Source: Bacillus albus
Lineage (GTDB): Bacteria; Bacillota; Bacilli; Bacillales; Bacillaceae_G
Assembly (NCBI RefSeq): GCF_001884185.1
Contig: NZ_MAOE01000124.1
Coordinates: 1 to 64,000, forward strand
Direction: 5' to 3'
DNA: 64,000 bases
A program made the position numbers and the translations under genes. Every line of letters starts with the position of its first letter. Within the stretch, counting starts at the first letter, position 1. Positions 60,792 to 64,000 of the stretch are shown in pieces. Below the pieces are notes generated by a model. The model searched no databases, was not told the DNA's origin, and saw only the letters and a list, made by a program, of their open reading frames with translations.

Positions 60792-62009
60792 TTAAGCACT
60801 TACTACAGCAGCAACTTTATCCATACAAGAAATAAATTGATTAATAAATGCATCAATTTCTTCTTTCGTAATTATATATGGAGGAAGTAAACGAATGATG
60901 TTCCCTTGTGTAACGTCAACTAACATTCCTTTCTCCATTAGCTCTACCTGTAATTTCTTCACATTTTCATTTGTATCATTCAAACTAATCCCAAACATCA
61001 TACCAGCATGGCGTACTTCCTGAATATAATAAGAATTTTCTTTCTGGATTTCTTGCAATTTATCATTTAAATATAGTGACATTTCATACGATTCTTGCAT
61101 TAAACCATCGTCAATCAATGTGTTTAATACCGTTAACCCTAAAGCCGTTCCCATTGATGAATGAGCAAATGTTGTGCCGTGATCTCCAGGTGCAAATACA
61201 TCACATAACTTTTCACCTACAATAATTCCGCCAAGCGGAATCCCGCCTCCTGCTCCTTTACCAATTTGAATAATATCCGGTGTAATATTGAAATTTTGAT
61301 AGGCAAATAGTTTACCAGTTCTCCCCATACCACTTTGTACTTCATCAACGATAAGTAGTACATTATATTTCTCACATAAGTGTTGAACACCATGCAAATA
61401 TTCACTTGATAAAGGATAAATCCCCCCGCTTCCTAATACAGGCTCTAGCATAATCGCAATTGGATTTTCTTTAACGATTGTTTCTTCTAATTGCTCTATA
61501 TTCTCACGCTCTACTTCATATACCGGAATCGATGTTTTAGGAAAATTTTGATATACACTTTCTTGTCTCGTAAAATGAAGTGCTCCTAACGTACGTCCGT
61601 GGAAACTATTTTTCAGCACTACGATTCCTTCACGTTCCTCTCCCGTATTAGCTCTATATTTATCAATTAATTTTAATGTCGTTTCTGTCGCTTCCGTACC
61701 AGAGTTTGTAAAAAAGACCTTTCCGTTTTTTAAAGAGCAGTTAACTAATTTCTTTGCATACTCAATCGCAACTGGATTTAAAAAATGAAATGGAAGATGC
61801 AATGATTTTGTAACTTGCTCCATTGTCGTTTGCACGATTTTCGGGTGATTGTATCCTAGCACGTTCACTCCGACACCAGAAAATAAATCTACATACTCTT
61901 TACCATCCACATCATAAAGTTTGCACCCTTCTCCTCTTTCTATTGCTACCTTCGTACGACAATACGTAGGCATCATGTATTCTTTATCTAATTGAAACCA
62001 ATCCGACAT
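60792..62009 (-). CDS. class III PLP-dependent aminotransferase, ArgD-like
   Basis: A 405-residue fold-type I aminotransferase. Landmarks: YDVDGKEYVDLFSGVGVNVLGYNHP, FFTNSGTEATETTLKL for phosphate binding, LIVDEVQSGMGRTG with the Asp that pairs the pyridine nitrogen, and IQIGKGAGGGIPLGG with the Schiff-base Lys. Closest types are acetylornithine and ornithine aminotransferases; no arginine-synthesis genes are adjacent, so the amino donor is uncertain. GGAGG lies 9-10 bases before the start. Monocistronic. Confidence 0.85.
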   Translation of the reverse strand: MSDWFQLDKEYMMPTYCRTKVAIERGEGCKLYDVDGKEYVDLFSGVGVNVLGYNHPKIVQTTMEQVTKSLHLPFHFLNPVAIEYAKKLVNCSLKNGKVFFTNSGTEATETTLKLIDKYRANTGEEREGIVVLKNSFHGRTLGALHFTRQESVYQNFPKTSIPVYEVERENIEQLEETIVKENPIAIMLEPVLGSGGIYPLSSEYLHGVQHLCEKYNVLLIVDEVQSGMGRTGKLFAYQNFNITPDIIQIGKGAGGGIPLGGIIVGEKLCDVFAPGDHGTTFAHSSMGTALGLTVLNTLIDDGLMQESYEMSLYLNDKLQEIQKENSYYIQEVRHAGMMFGISLNDTNENVKKLQVELMEKGMLVDVTQGNIIRLLPPYIITKEEIDAFINQFISCMDKVAAVVSA

Positions 62010-62261
62010 TTTAAATTCCTCCTAGTTATTTCCTCTATTTATTTATGTTTATTCTCTATAAATTCATTTTTCAGATTAAAATTTTAATAGTAATTTTCTT
62101 CACGATATTCATTTTTCCATAATTTCTTCTATTTCAACAGGTCCACTACATGCACGTTTTTTTCATCTAGCGGTCTGCTACTCCTCTGCATGTCATACAT
62201 AATCAAGGGTATAAAATCATATTTAGTAACAATGGATAAAAAATATTTGGAGGCAATATCG

Positions 62262-63641
62262 ATGAATGAAAACTATGATAAACAGGGGCAATCTTTACTA
62301 GGGAATGACTTTAATGAAAATAGAGAACGTAATGAACAAGCTACACTTCACTCTCAAACAGTTGGTTCACGTGGACCTGTTCTAGAGCAAGATAGTGTAC
62401 TTCACGAAACGTTACAACAATTTATTCACGAAAAAATTTTAGAAAGACCTGTTCATGTAAAAGGATTTGGTGCGTTCGGTTATTTTCAAACGATCTATCC
62501 AATGTCTGAACATACGAAACTCAGTTTTTTACAACATTCTAATGAAAAAGTTCCCGTTATGGTGCGATTTTCATTAGCTGTTAGTACGAAAGGAACACCT
62601 GATACTTCTAGAAATGTACGCGGTTTTTCTACAAAGTTTTATACAAAGGAAGGTATTTTCGATCTTTTATGTAATCATATTCCTGTCTTTTCCGTTCGTG
62701 ATCCGATGCGCTTCTCGGAAACGATTCACGCGTTGTCACCTTCGCCTAAAAATAACTTACTAGACCCTAATAGGTTTTGGAGCTTCGTCGCTAAAGCACC
62801 TGAATCCATTCATTTCGTTCTTCATTTATATTCTGATGCTGGTACGGCCAAAAGCCTTCACCACATACCAGGACATAGTGTTAATACATATGTTTGGAGA
62901 AATGCAGAAGGTAACCGAAAGTATGTAAAGTATCATTGGTACCCATTTGAAGGTGTACAATTCATTACTAGTGAGGAAGCAATTAAACTGGCTGCTGAAA
63001 ACCCTGATTATAGCGGGAAAGATTTATATGATGCAATCGCAAATGGCAAACCAGTGGAATACGGATTATATGTCCAGCTCATGGACCCGAAAGATGAAGC
63101 CCATCTTTCTTATGACCCTTTAGATGATACAAAAGTATGGGATGAAAAGGTGTATCCTCTTATACCAATAGGCAAAATGGTATTAAATAAAAATCCAGAA
63201 AATTATATGGAAGAAGTAGAAAAAGTCGCCTTCTCCCCTTCTAATTTACTAGACGGTGCAGAACTATCAGATGATAAAATGTTGCAAGGGCGAGCTAACA
63301 TTTATAGTGATTCTCAAAGAAGAAGAATTGGACCTGAGTTCCGCAAATTAATGATTAACCAACAGAAAAATTGGACACCTGCTAAGCAAATAACGAGCGG
63401 TAACGGAAGATATGTCGAAGGTAAACTTGAAAGAACTTCTATAACGAAACAGGATGACTTTACGCAGCCTAGTGAATTTTATGCGAAGTTAAAACTGATA
63501 GAAAAAGAGCATCTTGCTAAAAACTTAGCTGGTGATTTGAAAGTTATCTCTGATGATATTAGAAAGGTTGTTTTGGGGTATTTTCATAAAGTGTCTGCTG
63601 ATTTAACCGCAAAGATTGAGAGTGCGTTGCAAAAGATCTAA
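62262..63641 (+). CDS. catalase, small-subunit heme type
   Basis: About 459 residues. The distal His lies in RPVHVKGFGAFGYF, the Asn region is DLLCNHIPVFSVRDPMRF, and the proximal heme ligand Tyr is in MLQGRANIYSDSQRRRIG. Other landmarks are PESIHFVLHLYSDAGTAKSLHHIPGHSVNTY and VGRMVLNRNPENY-like IGKMVLNKNPENY. The distal context is divergent (usual VGNNTPVFF reads LLCNHIPVFS), so activity may differ. Start at 62262 with GGAGG eight bases upstream; in-frame ATGs at 62190 and 62232 lack sites. A GGGTAT at 62207-62212 could be a sigma-B type -10. Confidence 0.83.
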   Translation: MNENYDKQGQSLLGNDFNENRERNEQATLHSQTVGSRGPVLEQDSVLHETLQQFIHEKILERPVHVKGFGAFGYFQTIYPMSEHTKLSFLQHSNEKVPVMVRFSLAVSTKGTPDTSRNVRGFSTKFYTKEGIFDLLCNHIPVFSVRDPMRFSETIHALSPSPKNNLLDPNRFWSFVAKAPESIHFVLHLYSDAGTAKSLHHIPGHSVNTYVWRNAEGNRKYVKYHWYPFEGVQFITSEEAIKLAAENPDYSGKDLYDAIANGKPVEYGLYVQLMDPKDEAHLSYDPLDDTKVWDEKVYPLIPIGKMVLNKNPENYMEEVEKVAFSPSNLLDGAELSDDKMLQGRANIYSDSQRRRIGPEFRKLMINQQKNWTPAKQITSGNGRYVEGKLERTSITKQDDFTQPSEFYAKLKLIEKEHLAKNLAGDLKVISDDIRKVVLGYFHKVSADLTAKIESALQKI

Positions 63642-63647
63642 GCATAT

Positions 63648-63685
63648 AAAAAACGTCATTTTAATGTTTAAAATGACGTTTTTTA
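63648..63685. terminator. terminator after the catalase gene
   Basis: AAAAAACGTCATTTTA pairs with TAAAATGACGTTTTTT; near-perfect and flanked for both directions. Confidence 0.8.
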
Positions 63686-63763
63686 TAGAAAAATTACTAA
63701 TAAAATCTATTGTCTCGTTTATAAATTATTAAAGATAGATTCTCCTGTAAGATTTTCGTTATT

Positions 63764-64000
63764 TCATTTTACATTATGGTACTCATTTCTCTTTTTTAAA
63801 TAATCTTTTTCACATTGCAACGGCTTGAATTTCACTTTTTTCCCTTTCTTCTTTTTTGTTTCTATGACGATCCATTCCCCTTTTTCAATATCTAGTTTTA
63901 GGCGTTTCATTACATTAATAGTATCTTTTTCTTTATAAAGTAAAAATGCTTCTTGCGCACTCACAAATAAGCTAGGCTGCTCACTAAATCCACCACTATC
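63764..64000 (-). CDS. C-terminal part of an unknown protein running off the window
   Basis: The frame is open from the right edge (DSGGFSEQPSLFV...) to the stop at 63764, so the 66-codon piece from the GTG at 63964 may be only the end of a longer gene. The visible 78 residues are very Lys-rich (ETKKKKGKKVKFKPLQCEKDYLKKRNEY). The segment FVSAQEAFLLYKEKDTINVMKRLKLD suggests a small alpha/beta domain. No family assigned. Confidence 0.5.
   Translation of the reverse strand, partial: DSGGFSEQPSLFVSAQEAFLLYKEKDTINVMKRLKLDIEKGEWIVIETKKKKGKKVKFKPLQCEKDYLKKRNEYHNVK

Noticed and set aside
1-64000. CRISPR arrays, tRNA or rRNA genes, prophage
   Set aside because: No spaced direct repeats with unique spacers, no cloverleaf or rRNA-like GC-rich islands and no phage structural genes were seen.

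Overview
The window is AT-rich, low-GC Firmicute DNA. Gene content and near-perfect GGAGG ribosome binding sites point to the Bacillus cereus group (cereus/anthracis/thuringiensis): an LsrB-type autoinducer-2 system, a proline T-box, RocB/RocE-like arginine genes, a soluble-type fatty acid desaturase and many small signalling operons. No rRNA, tRNA or CRISPR was seen. The only mobile-element trace is the very end of an IS3/IS150-type insertion sequence at the left edge.

Layout. 1-3.1 kb: IS end, DUF2332 protein, malate:quinone oxidoreductase. 3.1-11.5 kb: a complete AI-2 uptake and processing locus, with lsrA-C-D-B leftward (each overlapping the next by ATGA) and lsrR-lsrK-cupin-lsrF rightward from a shared 190-bp control region. 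11.5-17.3 kb: assorted small genes (GNAT, nucleotidyltransferase, lipoprotein, HmoA-like heme monooxygenase, ArsR regulator plus MFS exporter). 17.4-22.6 kb: NupC-type transporter and proline synthesis (proBA under a T-box with a CCU specifier; proI divergent). 22.7-27 kb: RocB-like peptidase, IclR regulator and RocE-like permease with a cre-like site. 27-31.4 kb: RtcB, fatty acid desaturase, alkaline phosphatase.

31.5-39 kb: a leftward Ugp-like ABC importer operon that also encodes a PHP-type phosphoesterase and a HAD phosphatase, preceded by a DeoR regulator and a striking 13-bp inverted repeat. 39-47.3 kb: a structured RNA candidate, a DUF2975/XRE pair, a YhfC protease-lipoprotein pair beside an AgrC/AgrA-like two-component system, a kinase-GNAT-VOC operon with an attenuator or sRNA-like element upstream, and a PadR-DUF2812 pair whose promoter holds four 15-bp phased repeats. 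47.4-52.1 kb: MoxR-DUF58-membrane protein operon and a ProP-like transporter.

52.5-60.5 kb is the most unusual part. Three proteins each join a degenerate GT2 domain (DxD lost) to an intact GT2 domain through a shared linker motif; one also carries an N-terminal alpha/beta-hydrolase-like domain. They surround two small paralogous proteins (80 aa and a 56-aa ORF found here by eye, with a hairpin between its Shine-Dalgarno sequence and its start codon) and an Asp-box beta-propeller. I infer a surface or peptide glycosylation locus, function unproven. The window ends with a class III aminotransferase, a short catalase and a gene running off the right edge.
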